The position numbers and the translations under genes were made by a program. A stretch of 64,000 nucleotides of DNA from Grifola frondosa (lineage: Eukaryota; Basidiomycota; Agaricomycetes; Polyporales; Grifolaceae): contig LUGG01000005.1 in assembly GCA_001683735.1 (NCBI GenBank), forward strand, positions 1,550,001 through 1,614,000, in the 5' to 3' direction. The notes below the pieces were generated by a model. The model made no database searches. It saw only the letters and a list, made by a program, of their open reading frames with translations, and was not told the DNA's origin. Of the stretch, positions 36,763 to 48,582 are shown piece after piece (the first letter of the stretch is position 1; each line of letters begins with the position of its first letter).

Positions 36763-37751
36763 TCAGTGTACATTAGTGATGTCTGTCACCTGAGAATACA
36801 CCACAGCTCCATTGCCCTCGCAACCCGGCCCACACCTGAATCCACCACGGATCCATGACACCGTCGTGTCTGTCTGCTCCATAACGTCCACTACCGGTGA
36901 CTTGTATAGCTGAAGGGCGGTGTGCACGGTGTCCGCGTCAGCGAAAAATCGAACACAACACGGGCAGTTGCCGGTCCGACATCCAAGGTTCCCAGCTTCA
37001 TCCACTCCTTCGTGAGTCCACATAGAATGCGCGGCGCGAATATCAAACCCACGTTCTCTGTACTTCTGTAGGAGAGGAAGTGTCGGTGGAGTGGGAAGTC
37101 CGAATGGATTCACCCGCATGCAGTAAAGTAACCCGCAGCGCGCGAAGGTGAGGCGGGGATATGCAGAACACGCGAAATCAGCGGAGATGTAGTTAATAAC
37201 CGCAGTCGTCCAGAAGTAGGGCAGGGGATGTAATGCGCAGGAGGTCGTGCTTCGTACAACGTCGATTTGAACGGACCCCTTTTTGAGGCGAACCACTTCT
37301 GCAACTCCTCCGTGATCATACATGTTGACATAAAAAGGGGGCGCTCTCTCGTAACCCTCCGTATGTTCGAAATGAGCAACAACGGCGTCGCATTCCGCAT
37401 GGGGGACGTAAACGTCCAAATCGTGCGCCTCCCAAGCACGCCATGAGTAGCGAGCATAAAATCCAGGGCACACGAGCCAGAGATGACTGAATGTGTGCGA
37501 CGCATGATCTCGCGCAAACACTCCGGAATGGCGACGAAGCGTGTCAATATGGAGTCCAGCCGATCGTGAAAGTAACATGTCACCAGCATATCGCCGGCAC
37601 TGGAACAGCGCTTTAACGCAGTAAGTTGGTCGAAGTCCATCCGCGATAAAATATCCATTTGTAATTCCAAATGAAGCCTATTGAAAAAAGGAGTTGCCGA
37701 CGCAGCATTGGTAGCGAACGTTCGCTGAGCGGAATCCTCGGAGGGCGACAT
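36763..37751 (-). CDS. F-box-like protein with nucleotidyltransferase-like region
   Basis: ATG 37751 starts a protein with an F-box-like segment (FFNRLHLELQMDILSRMDFD). VISGSCALDFMLATHG then (after a one-base frame change near 37440) DLDVYVPHAECDAVVAHFE form the Gly-Ser and Asp-x-Asp pattern of a nucleotidyltransferase-like fold. This arrangement is common in Agaricomycete hypothetical proteins. A Cys-rich C-terminus (CRTGNCPCCVRFF, FRCGPGCEGNG) ends at TGA 36763-36765. The break lies where GGG would restore the frame and GG is read, so it is probably an indel error. There is no intron. Substrate and role unknown. Confidence 0.55.
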
Positions 37752-38246
37752 GACTGAAGAAGCTGAAAGGCATTTGCTGCGGCCGAGAACGGATGGATGT
37801 GGCTGTTAAAGGTGCCCAATGACACATGCAGTGAGGTCATGGAACTATTAGATCACGTTGAACGAGGCGAGACGTGTAAGGGCGCACAAATCCTTAATAG
37901 GAACATCGTCGTCATGTGTTGTTAGCGGCTGGCTACCAGCACTATGGCCTGAAAACCATAACATTCGAAGCAATTTACACGGAATCCAAGCAACATACCA
38001 TTCACCCATTCATTCTGACGGATCACATTCCTGCCGAATGCTCGAGCGGAACACCATATCACAACGTCACGCGCCGCCTTCCTACTTGTCAGCTCGTGTT
38101 GGAAACACCACTTATTCAAATTACTAACCTCTTCACCGTCGACTTCCGCACCACGGAGCACCCTCTCTTCTTGCTTGATCGCCTCCGAGATGAAGCACTG
38201 TGTGCGAACAACCAATCAATAAATACGAATGCAAACACAAATTCAC

Positions 38247-39429
38247 TCACACATGCAAACCGGAGTTGTTGCGCAGCCGGACCATGTCCCCGAGCACAAA
38301 ACAAAGATCCGCAAGGGATTTCGCCCAATCGCCATCTTCCTCGACAGCACCCTTCGGAATCCACCACATCAACGATAACACGGCGATACGGATACCGCTA
38401 CTTCCGCATTTATCGACGGGTGCCCATTCGACGATATCATCTGCCGGGCTCAAGCGTAGCTCCGCTGAGTTTCTTCGTCTCCACTCCGGATTAATAACCC
38501 TCCACCACCCTCGCCACGCTATCCCAAATTCGTGGATGTTGATGTTCTTCGGCCCCGCCCTCGGCAATCGCTTACGCTGCATCCAGTCATGTATTTCAAT
38601 AGGACGCGTCCTCGCACTGAGATTCTCCCGCTGTGAACGGATATAATTACCTCAACATAACACACTTTCCACTGTAACACACACTTACCGTACATTCCGC
38701 CCTCAAGGATTCATATTCTCCTAACAATTGCCACAGCTTCAGACAAGTTATCTTCACCGATGACGGTACATCTTCACGGTCGTGAAGCGCCGCATAACGG
38801 AGCACGTTCAGCTCCGCATCCTCGATGACACCTTTCACAGCATTTTCCACCTTCCAATTTCAAACACAGTACTTCAGTAACAACCACATCCTAATTGTTA
38901 TAGAGTCTCACTAACCTCCAGTTCGTCAATACAATCACTGCCATCCTCCGACTCCGGCAACTCCTTCAAGCATTGAATACCATCCTGCGCAGACAATTCT
39001 TCCGCACCACCCGCCACACGTACAGAATCAACATCCTGTTTGCCCACATCATCGTATGGACTGACACCTATATCGATCGTCACCTAAGGCCCACCGTGAC
39101 ATTGTAAAACAATATCGCGACCACATACCAGCGTTTATGTCCTTCGCCCACACTTCTCCAGCCGAAAACGCGAGATAGGCCGCTTTGATGACATCATCGT
39201 CGCGTTCATCTACAGCGACTCGTAGCTGCCCACTTGTAAAGTTCATCAACCTAAACAATTTTTCTGCCATGTCACTCATAGTGATACCAAGAGACAAGAC
39301 GAAACACCAACCCATGAATCCCATAATACGGCTTAAATAGTCTCTTCCACGGTTCAAGAACGAACCGTCACAACGCACAGACAACAACTTTTCAACATCT
39401 CCGTCACATGACCGTGATAATGAGGTCAC
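38247..39429 (-). CDS. Conserved basidiomycete protein of unknown function, four exons
   Basis: Exon 1 (39429 to about 39130) reads RGRDYLSRIMGFMGWCFVLS and is followed by an intron with GTATGT...TTAG. Exon 2 is acidic (GGAEELSAQDGIQCLKELPE), exon 3 reads VENAVKGVIEDAELNVLRYA, and exon 4 (about 38640-38247) reads RPIEIHDWMQRKRLPRAGPK ... FGIAWRGWWRVINPEWRRRN ... AVLSLMWWIPKG, ending TGA 38247-38249. The Trp-rich WMQRKR / WWRVINPEWR exon matches a protein type repeated many times in mushroom genomes, function unknown. No in-frame ATG precedes the first residues before a TAA, so the true start may be the ATG of RIMGFMGW or an upstream exon. Confidence 0.6.
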
Positions 39430-39476
39430 GTATGCAATCAGTAATTGTTAATTATAAACATAACATAACCACTGTC

Positions 39477-39487
39477 GGGGAATCGGA
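39477..39487. repeat. Inverted match to the 22.55 kb hairpin
   Basis: GGGGAATCGGA here is the reverse complement of TCCGATTCCCC at 22553-22563. Between the two lie the Helitron and its five neighbour genes; outside this side the DNA returns to host-like F-box and metabolic genes. An 11-base match over 17 kb can arise by chance. Confidence 0.3.
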
Positions 39488-39747
39488 CCTGGGCGGGCGG
39501 AGCAGCGCCGACACCTCACAAGTGGCTTAATTCGTGTCAGGGACCGGGGACCAGTTTCGACCAGTTCGCTAATCGATTCTCGAATACAACACTCTAGCTA
39601 CCTTCCTTGAAGGTTTTGTGCCAGTCTACGGTATAAGCAATACATCTCTCGGCTTCTGAGGAATCGATTTGCGTACAGGTTAGTTACATTCGACCTGGAA
39701 TTTTTCTAAATCATTTGCTAAACTCATCGACGTCTAGTTGTAGGCCG

Positions 39748-40870
39748 ATGCTATCCATATTCCCTGTCGAAATTTACGAATACATTATTGACTGTCTGCA
39801 AGATAATCCCAGGTCATTGCGAGCATGTGCTTTGACCTGCAGAAGTTGGTTGCCTAGGAGCCGCTGCAACCTCTTCCACACTGTCTTTCTTGTCGATGCC
39901 AAACGAATGGCGCGTTTTTTGCAGACACTCAATTCGAACCCATTCCTCGGCAACCTGGTCAAAACGCTGACTTTGTGGCACACTGAACTGCCCGTCCTTC
40001 TGGAATCCTTCCCATTCGCGTTTGCTGGCAAGCTCACTCAAGTCGAAGAAATGCGGTTGCTCTGTGATAACAGACTCCAGAGCTTGGGTTTCCATATGGA
40101 TGATGCATTTCTGGCTACAATGTCCAACTTTTCCTCCATCTCTGAGCTGGTTCTGGAGGGCACCAAGTTCGACACATTCCGGGACTTCGCGCGCTTCACC
40201 TGCTCACTTCCCTCTCTATCTTCGCTCAAATGTCGATGTTTGTCGTGGTCTGGCGATGATCCAAATGTATCTGCCTTCGCTGGCGTTGGGTACGGACTGA
40301 AACTGACTTCTCTTCTGGTACGCTACTTTCCTGTCGGCCTCAACTTCTACCTCACCCTTCTTTTCCTGGAGGTCTATGAAGTTCCATTGATAGCTTTGGT
40401 GCCGCTCTTGTACGCTTCCGGGGAATGCTTACAGCACTTGACGATATATATTTCCAAGGTGCCAATTGGGATGGGTACATTCGTTGCTCAAGTCGTAATA
40501 ATTCATATTGATGTGCTGAACTAGAACAATATCTACGTTCTATCCAATTGAAGAGTCTTCGATCCCTGTATATATCGGTCGAATTGATCCCAGCTATCGA
40601 GGACCGCCTGATCATCCCGATTCTCTCCCATCTGACATCTCCCGATATCCACGACATTCATCTATTATTTCAAGCTCATCATACCATCGGTGTGCATGAC
40701 AGTCGCTTCGATCTACCTCGTCTTGCCCCCTTGACAAGATCTGTTCACGGCCCAATTTCTCCAACCTGGAACGTGTCGTTATACGCTACTTAGGATTTGC
40801 CTTAGAACGCGAGCATTTGCTTGTTCAGGGTCAACTTCCGGGTCTTTTTGCGCGAAACCTCCTCACATAG
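39748..40870 (+). CDS. F-box protein with leucine-rich repeat-like body
   Basis: ATG 39748 gives MLSIFPVEIYEYIIDCLQDN, followed by LRACALTCRSWLPRSRCNLF, the standard Agaricomycete F-box, then Leu-rich segments. An intron fits at about 40475-40524 (donor GTACAT, acceptor ACTAG), restoring EQYLRSIQLKSLRSLYIS. A one-base frame change at a C run (40726-40730) is followed by LDKICSRPNFSNLERVV and a terminal exon ending TAG 40868-40870. F-box proteins of this type are expected to act as SCF ubiquitin-ligase adaptors. The C-run break is more likely an indel error than decay. Confidence 0.7.
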
Positions 40871-40954
40871 GCATATTTTTCCAACGGTCTGGATGTGTTT
40901 TAATCTGTGAGTCTATCGACTCATGTGCATAATCCGAACTCAGAGAAAACATTA

Positions 40955-41683
40955 TCATACAAGGCGATGATCAGATTCCAACAAAGTTCCCAAGTTCCAA
41001 ATACTCAACATGCCACGGCACGATGAGACGACGTTATTCCCATCCGGAGAAAACAGCACGGACGTCACATTATCCGTGTGTCCCGCCAAATCAGCAAGAC
41101 ATTCCCCAATGCTTGCATTCCATATTTGCACAGAGCGGTCTTTCAAGCCAGATGCGATGTGAGAACCATCGGGAGAGTAAGACACTGTGTTGGCTATGGA
41201 GTCGTGCCCTTGCAAGGAGAGGATCTCTGTGCATTCGAACGAGTCGTAGATCTTGATCGTAGCGTCACTAGACGCAACGAGAGCGCGTTTGCCATCCGGA
41301 GAGAATCCCACACACCACACTGGTCCTCGGTGCTCTGAGAGGATGGCCAGCGTATTCCCGGACTCAGCATCCCAAACACGACTCGTACCATCGTTCGAGC
41401 CAGTCACAATACGGTGGCTATCAGGAGAGAACACGATGGACCATACAGTCCCGGTGTGCCCCTTCAAGACAGACTGAATCGCACCCGTCTTGACATCCTA
41501 AATTCGTGTAGCATTATCCGTGCCGCATGAAGCGACCCATCTCCCACTGGGAGAAAATAGAATTGACGTAACGACACCGGTGCATAACGTCGTCCATAAT
41601 CGTAATAGAGTATCAGATGCAACTGTAGTGGATGGGCTGTTTGTGAGTGAGGGAGATGTGGTAGACAAGAAAGGTTGACTCAA
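40955..41683 (-). pseudogene. WD40-repeat protein remnant
   Basis: Four to five WD40 units are clear: GHTGTVWSIVFSPDSHRIVT, GPVWCVGFSPDGKRALVASS, SIANTVSYSPDGSHIASGLK, DNVTSVLFSPDGNNVVSSCR. An earlier unit (TSILFSPSGRWVASCGTDNA) is cut from them by an in-frame TAG at about 41498-41500, in the position of the usual Trp of an I-W-D turn (TGG to TAG). There is no ATG start and no N-terminal NACHT or other domain, so this is the C-terminal remnant of a larger WD40 gene, or a fragment whose first half is lost. Confidence 0.7.
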
Positions 41684-42181
41684 GCAATATATAGTACGTG
41701 TGCCACCCAGAAACCCGCCACTTACTGAAAAGTTGATACCGCTTGGTTTGCGTGATGCGGCGACTAATCAAATTGTGCTCGTCGCGGTTGCCGAACGTCT
41801 TCAAAGCAAGTTATAGTATTTATGTGCACGACAATACCAAATCTGCGTTGAGATATTAATGTACGATAATAGTTCGGAATCAATACCTAAAGACCATAGA
41901 AGCTCGAATAACGACGCTGTGATACACAGACCTGCACGCCACAACGCCACAACGAAGTTGAGTTTACAAAATGAAACGTTTTCGGAAAAGCACGACTAGA
42001 AGCCGGCTGTCCACAAATGCCGGTGCTTGAGACCTGGAAAGGCAACAGTGGCTATTCTCAAAAGTTTGCTTATAGCCAATATTGAAAGAAGCTATGCGCG
42101 AACCTGTTCTAGGTATAATGTACTTTATGCCAATTGAGAGTATGATACGATGGTCAGCCAGACGCAAACGCGTGCGCGCGA

Positions 42182-44213
42182 TCAGTCGCAACGCTCCACG
42201 ACGTATTCCTACGCATGCGGTCAGGATGATGCAAGATCAGCAACGAGACGAGCACTCACCGGCCGCGCGAACGTCCAGCAGTTCAGCGAGGAGTATGCGC
42301 GCGCGTAGCCCGCCTCCGCGTACGCAAACATGTACCGCCACTTGCGTCTGAACGCCTCGAGGCTGTGCGGGTCCGCGAGCTGGGGCTGCTCCTCGATGAG
42401 TTTGGCGACGACGTCACCAGTAAAGTTCTGCTCGAAGCGCCTGAATGGTGGAGATTGTTGTTGTGTGAATTCTGGAAACTACTATGACGCGCTTACCTTG
42501 CCCATTCGCGCAGCGTGCGGGGATAATCTGTGGACATCATGACATTGCGATAATATGAGTCCAGTTCGATAGAGAAGTGGGAAGGAAAGGCAGCGTACGG
42601 GGACCGTGATCCTCGACACTGTGCAGGACCAGCCGGCCCTTGACAGCCTGCTGCGCGGTCACAGGAAAATACGTCGCATTCGGCAGGAATGTGTTCGCCC
42701 AATGATAATGGCGCCCAAAGTCATCTGGCCTGCGCGAGCACATGAGCACATGAGCATCATCTGCGGACGCAGCACAGCGTAGGTGTAACGTACTGAAAGT
42801 TAGAGTATCGAAACTCCGGCTGCGTGGTCGCCGAGATGACCGCCACGCTGCGGTGCGGCTTGAGGGCCCAGTCGATGACTTTAAAGTACGTCGGGTGGTC
42901 CCGCAATCCCGTCGCCTACCATGTGTGTGTATGCGTGCTGTGAGTTCGGGTCAGGGACGATGTGGGGAGGGAGTCACCTCGACCATCTCGCAGCTCACGA
43001 ACGAGTCGAACGCGCCCTTGAACGACGGCGGCAGCTGACGGTAATCAAGAAGATGCACGCGCACGCGGTCACTGAGGCCCGCGGCAGCAGCGCGCTCTTC
43101 CGCGAGCAGCTTCTGCTGCGTCGACAGCGTCACAGTGTCGACAGTGCATCCCTGACGCGCGGCCTGTGTCACGTCCGGATGTAAGAATCAGAGGAGTGAA
43201 ACTCTATGTTGTGGCGCACCTCGATGGCCATGGCACCCCATCCAGTTCCGATCTCCAAGAGACGGTGCCCAGGGGCGATGCGTGCCTTTTTCAGAATGTG
43301 CTTGATCTTACGCATCTGGGCGTTGTGCAGGTCATCTGGCGCGGAGCCCACTGTGAGATCGCCGCGCACGCCGTGCTCGGCGTCATCCCACAGTGCACAG
43401 GAATACATCATTTCTTTGCTGAGGAAGCACTACACAAAGAAAGTACAAGTTTGACCACCTGTAGGAACCACGGTTGTTGGAAGGGCGCACCTTGAATAAT
43501 TCGTTGCTTGTGTCGTATGCCTCGACCTAGACGCTAATAATGGGCGCCTCTAACTTATGCACTGGAATAACTATGAGAGGCTTACAACATTCTGAACTGC
43601 CATGCTCAGGCTTTGTCGACCCAATATGGTGATCGCGAGGCCAGAAGCAAATGCCACGAAGGAGCTGAACACAGTGATCAGGCCTTGTAGTGTTTGCCTA
43701 TTCTCAAGCCATAACTGTACCAAGAACCAAGCTCAGCACACAATAACGCGCAAACACGAGATCACGTACGTCGAATAGGCCTTTCAAACTAGACACATCA
43801 AACTCTCCATTGAGGTATGCCTCGGAGACTGCAGAATGCACGTCATTTCTCCAGCTTCCGGATTGGGTTCAAAACGTACTTACGGCCCATGTCATGAGAC
43901 AAGAATACGCGCGCCCATAAACTGTCACTCGATACAGACATCAGGACCAATGGATGCTTCACGCCTGGCTCGTTAGATCCAAATGAATGTTTCCCATGCG
44001 AGTCCTCGATGATGAGCTGCCCTCGCACGATACCATCCCGCAAAGCGGACATAACATAGAGCGCGCTAATTGACATCCAGGTTAATGTCCTAAAGTCGGG
44101 ACTGACTGAATCAAGCATTACATACCATATTGCACAAATTGTGCCCAAAGCCAGCCGTGGCAGGCACCAGGGGTAAAGAGTCGCGACACAAGGGTAGGAG
44201 AATGGATGGCCAT
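42182..44213 (-). CDS. Cyclopropane-fatty-acyl-phospholipid synthase-like enzyme
   Basis: About eleven exons join without frame breaks from ATG 44213 to TGA 42182-42184, giving roughly 450 residues, the usual size. Diagnostic pieces: RGQLIIEDSHGKHSFG (about 44020), LSHDMG then SEAYLNGEFDVSSLKGLFD, WLENRQTLQGLITVF, AYDTSNELFK, KEMMYSCALWDD, the SAM-binding LLEIGTGWGAMAIE (about 43222-43263), CEMVE, DHPTYFKVIDWALKP, DDFGRHYHWANTFLP, DYPRTLREWARR, and the C-terminal YARAYSSLNCWTFARP. Family members transfer a methylene group from S-adenosylmethionine to an unsaturated acyl chain of a phospholipid. It is the cleanest multi-exon gene in the window. It is flanked by a WD40 remnant and a P450 gene on the opposite strand. 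Confidence 0.85.
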
Positions 44214-45344
44214 GGATGGTTTACGAACAAAGGTACGCGCTCTCTCCGTGAAAATTTTCACTGCTTATAGCCCCGGACATCTCAGGCGTCATAAAAACAT
44301 GCACTATGGCATCAGAAGCGAGCTGGGACCGTAGCGCGCCGTCCTCGTACACCAAATAATAGGATGTAGTTGGGATGTAGATCGCATTGACTCGTTCGCG
44401 TCAACGATTGAAGGGTGGTTCAGATGTCAATATAGCGGACATAAAGGCCATTTCTGTAAATAAACATGGTGATTGATCGCATGTGCACACCGAATAAGCC
44501 GCTGTAATGAGCGCTGTTTTTCAGGGAGACCGGACAACAGAGTTGAAACGTTGAACATCAGATCTCGTAGTGAATCATAATTCATTGATCACAAGGGCGC
44601 CCTTGGTCCATAGCGAGCACAGGAAAGAAGATAAGAAAAACCAAGAAAGATGAGAAAATCCCAGTCAAATTCGGTGGCGACGGCGTCGGAGAACAGTTCG
44701 GTTGAGGCGGCAATTGACGGACATTCGAGCCTGAGATCGCAAATTAAAGGCGGTGAAGTTTACTAGACCAGTGCCGGCGATGGCGGCGAAACGATAATGG
44801 AAGAGCAACCCTGGGGCAACCTAAGGATTCGTGTCCGAATAACTTTTTATGCAGCTTGGCACAGCCACTTTTTTATGTGCATGCCGCGGGATCAAAATTC
44901 CCGAATAGGCAATGCTCAGATAATATCATGTACTTGGTTTACTGCGACCAGCGACCGCTCTCTCGACATTGCGACGGGGGGAATCAATGTCCGTTCCCAT
45001 CGACAGCGTTCGGGAGCTCGGTGCCAATGGACACAAACGCCGTGTGTGTCTAAGCACCACGCCTCAGCGCTCGGCGCCGGACGCATCAAACCTTCGTCGT
45101 ATAGCCTGGCAGATGGGATGGCACCGGGACTGCCAGTACACCGGTGCGGACCGCATGTCAGCTAATCTCTGGATGATCAGTTCCACCGCTGAAGTTCTCT
45201 TATTTACGCCCAGTTGCTAGCTTGTTTCTGCAGTGACTGTGTGGTTCCCGAGTCGCCACCCCTCGCACGTCGTCAGCAGCTCGTCGTGTGTCGCAGCAGC
45301 CCTTACTGTGCGCAACCAGCTACATCTTCAAGCACCGCTCCGCA
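44214..45344. other. Intergenic region between the CFA-synthase-like and P450 genes
   Basis: This is the divergent promoter interval of the two genes. I see no further gene and no convincing TATA box near either start. Short frames on the plus strand (44797-45220) have no motif. Confidence 0.5.
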
Positions 45345-47380
45345 ATGCATTCCCCTCCTGGACCAACTGGCCTTCCCTTCTTGGGCAATCTGCTGCAGAT
45401 CCCGACAGATCAACCGTGGGTGTACTTTTCCGACCTCTCGAAGAAATACGGTGAGCCTCGATGCGCCAAGATATATCAGCTGACTTAGATGCTGAGCTAT
45501 CTGCAGGGGAAATCGTCCAGCTCTCTGTTCTGGGCCAAACTCTCATCATTCTTAATTCCTTCGAGGCTGCGGATGCTCTTTTCATCAAGTCTGCAAACAA
45601 GTATGCCAACAAGCCCGTTCGGAGCATGGCAGATCTGTCAGTGGTTTCAATTTGCTTTCTTATCTCGTGGGCGCACTGACATGTCGTCGATCCCGAAGTT
45701 CTGGGTTCAATGCGACGCTTCCGTTCATGGACCCGTGTCCCGCCTTCAACAGCGCGCGAGAACAGTTCCACGCGGAACTTGGCCCGCACCCAATGACCAA
45801 ATACCACCCGGATCTGGAATCAGCCTCGCAGCGCTTCGTGCAGTGGCTGGCATCTAATCTGTCGTGCCAGAAGTTGGAAGAGGGGATAGACAGGTGGGTG
45901 AAGCAGGGCGATCAGCGTCATCCGCAGCGCTGACGTACATCAGGTCACTCGGACAGCTTTTCTTGAGAGTCGCTACGGGCTACAGAGCGCACGATGACGA
46001 TCCAATCTTGTCGCGTATCAACGGCGTCGCGAACTTTGCCGCGCACATCTTGGGTGGGACCTACGACAAGCTCGATCAGCTTCCTTTCCGTAAGTTTCTT
46101 GCGAGATGCTCTCCATCGTGTTGTGGCTAAGAAATGCGTGAATTTAGTCAAACATCTGCCCCGATGGGCGCCGGGAGCTGGGCCACTGAGACTTGCCGCC
46201 AAGTGGAAGAAGCAGCTAGCTCAAACTGCCGACGACACAGTAAAGCTTGCACAAGATAGTCTGGTGAGTGATCCATGGGATGGCGAGGCCCTCTTCCTAA
46301 TGCCCGATGCGCCGTTAGAAAGATGATTCCTCAAACACATCATTCATGGGTGACGTCCTCAATGCTAAACCTGAAGAAGCCAACGACGAGCAATTCAAAA
46401 TGGTCGCCGTATCAATCACCGCAGGTCAGTGGATGACGCACTTCGTGATTTGGCACGCGAACTAATCATTCTTCTTGTTAGGTGGTATGCTCGCTGTAAG
46501 AACTTTCGCTGCATTTGTGGCGATCATTTCTCATCAATAGCGACAGCTCGAATCCGCACATCTGTCTCTTCTTTACACAATGTCTCGATTCCCCGAGGTG
46601 CAGCAACGCGCGCAGGCCGAACTCGACAGCGTCCTCAGCGGACGTCCGCCCACCATTGCCGACCGCCCAAACCTCCCGTACACAGACGCAGTAGTCTCCG
46701 AGATCCTGCGCTGGGTGCCCATCGCGCCCTTGAGTGAGTTCTCCCAATCTCCATACTCACCACGTATCTCACCTTGCGCAGTTGGCAGGCAGGTGATGGA
46801 AGACGACGAGTACAACGGGTTCCGCATCCCCAAAGGCGCCACCATCATGGTGAACAATTGGTACGCCTCTTTTCCCCTCTTCGCAATTCCGCAAGAGGCT
46901 CACTGCCCGCAGGGCGATCTCGCGCGATCCCAACGTATACGCCGACCCGCTGGAGTTCCGCCCGGAACGCTTTCTCGAGAAAGGCGAGGACGGCAAGCCA
47001 AGCGTGCTCTCGCCTGCCACCTGGGCGTACGGCTTCGGCCGGAGGTACGTCCCCTCTCGCAATGCACGATGATCGCGCGCGCACTGACGGCGTCGGCGCA
47101 GGGTGTGCCCGGGCCAGCACCTCGCGGATGCGACATTCTTCATCAACGTTGCACACGTCCTGCAAACGTTCCACGTCGCGCACCCCGCGGGGCTTGCGTC
47201 GGCGAAAAACCTGTCTGTGTCGTCTGCCCCTGGCCACGACATCACCATGATCAGCAAGGGCGCTGCATGGTATGTGCTTCTGATTTTTGGTCGTTGTTGA
47301 GGATGCTGATCTATCTGTGCGATAGTCGTCTCGAGACCGTGAAGTGTACGCTTGCCCCGCGCACAACGGATGCTTCTTGA
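45345..47380 (+). CDS. Cytochrome P450 monooxygenase 1
   Basis: The hinge PPGPTGLPFLGNLLQ follows ATG 45345. An alternative upstream frame (VVSSSSCVAAALTVRNQLHL, from about 45233) looks like the membrane anchor and would need a frame correction near 45343. Exons then give GEIVQLSVLGQTLIILNSFE, GFNATLPFMDPCPAFNSARE, RINGVANFAAHILGGTYDKL, VKHLPRWAPGAGPLRLAAKW, the K-helix SEILRW (Glu and Arg of ExxR, near 46700), YNGFRIPKGATIMVNNW, and the heme exon FGRR / VCPGQHLADATF with Cys near 47106. The last exon ends TGA 47378-47380. The I-helix segment reads AGGMLARQLES, without the usual acidic-Thr pair. The sequence resembles basidiomycete fungal P450 families with ten or more introns. Substrate unknown. 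Confidence 0.78.
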
Positions 47381-48582
47381 GGGCCGGCTCAGCAGTGTTC
47401 GAATGGCTTGTGGTTTATCATATGGATGTTGGGCGTTCTGTTGCGTTCATTAGTAATGTTTATCTCTGATATTGAGCACACTGTACTACTAGAACTTGAG
47501 CTCGAGCTTCGAGTGGAAGTGTTGTCGTTCCCCCTTGATGTAAAACTCCATGTCGAATACTCAATAATGATCTTATTTACGTAATATTGATGGGACAGCT
47601 CGTTTGGTGTGTTTGGCTACGAAAAAGGTAAATTTCTCGAAACACCCTGTCGCGCTCCTGTAGTCCGAGTAATGTCTCCTCTCGCTACTCTCATCGAGGC
47701 CGAATACAAATGGTTTGTACCGCATAGCTCCGGGTCCTTGATCCCGTCCGAACTTTTGCAGACACATGTCACTGCAGTATGACCCTGCGGCCAAGAAAGT
47801 ACTTGTGTAAGTGGGGTCGCTAACTTGCCTGTTCTATGACAAATGACTCAATATATGCGGGTCACAATGCTTCATACAAATTTTTATCACCTGCTGTAAT
47901 GATGCTAGGGGCCATTTCTGAAAATGGGGGGATACGGATTGTGCTCATGGATGAGAATTCATCGTGCACATCAGGCGTGAACCTCATACCTCTCATGACG
48001 GTGCGTAGACCATATATGTGATCTTGTTTCCATTTTCGTTAATCGTGCTTTCCACAGCGTGAAATTGTATGGTTTAAGGCATACCATAAGGATGATCGAG
48101 GAGGAACCTGCACACCCGAGCCGGACTGCTGGCATTGCTCGGTTCACATCCATGTCATGGGCGCACTACAAGTATGCCAAGGATTACTTATAACATCCTC
48201 GATCAAGTCCTCATCCTCGGTAGGGTAATTGTTCGGAACTGGATTAGGAAGTGATGTTGTTGAATAGTTCATGGTGCCCGCTCCGATGTGATCGCCCAAG
48301 AGCCCTTCCATTACTCTACAGAACCGGAGCCCGATGGAGACGCATAGAAATGAATCCCTCCTTTGGTAGGGCATTTTATTTAGTAGGGTTTCGACATTGA
48401 TGTCAGTTTGTCGGTCTGCTTTTGGTTATTCAATACTCACTTCCAGTGATATCACAGCATAAAGAGGACCATTCCGTTTCGTACGAAACGCGAACAAGCC
48501 CCGACGTGTCGTCTCTGTAGTATATAAAGTTCACATACGAATCTCTTCCCCAAATCCTTATCCATATTTCGTGCATTTCACC
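47381..48582. other. Intergenic stretch with weak minus-strand frames
   Basis: Minus-strand frames at about 47573-47794 (YCSDMCLQKFGRDQGPGAMR) and 48144-48374 (MEGLLGDHIGAGTMNYSTTS) are open but I cannot splice them into a gene or recognise a family. They may be decayed exons. Confidence 0.35.
48521..48528 (+). promoter_or_regulatory. TATA box
   Basis: TATATAAA lies 55 bp upstream of the ATG at 48583, a normal distance for a fungal core promoter. Confidence 0.55.

Noticed and set aside
37916..38494. 192-codon plus-strand frame
   Set aside because: It overlaps the last exon of the minus-strand Trp-rich gene and the spacer before the F-box gene; the minus reading is the one with family wording and splice sites.
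46769..47366. Long minus-strand frames over the P450 heme exons
   Set aside because: They arise from GC-rich codon bias of the plus-strand P450 gene.
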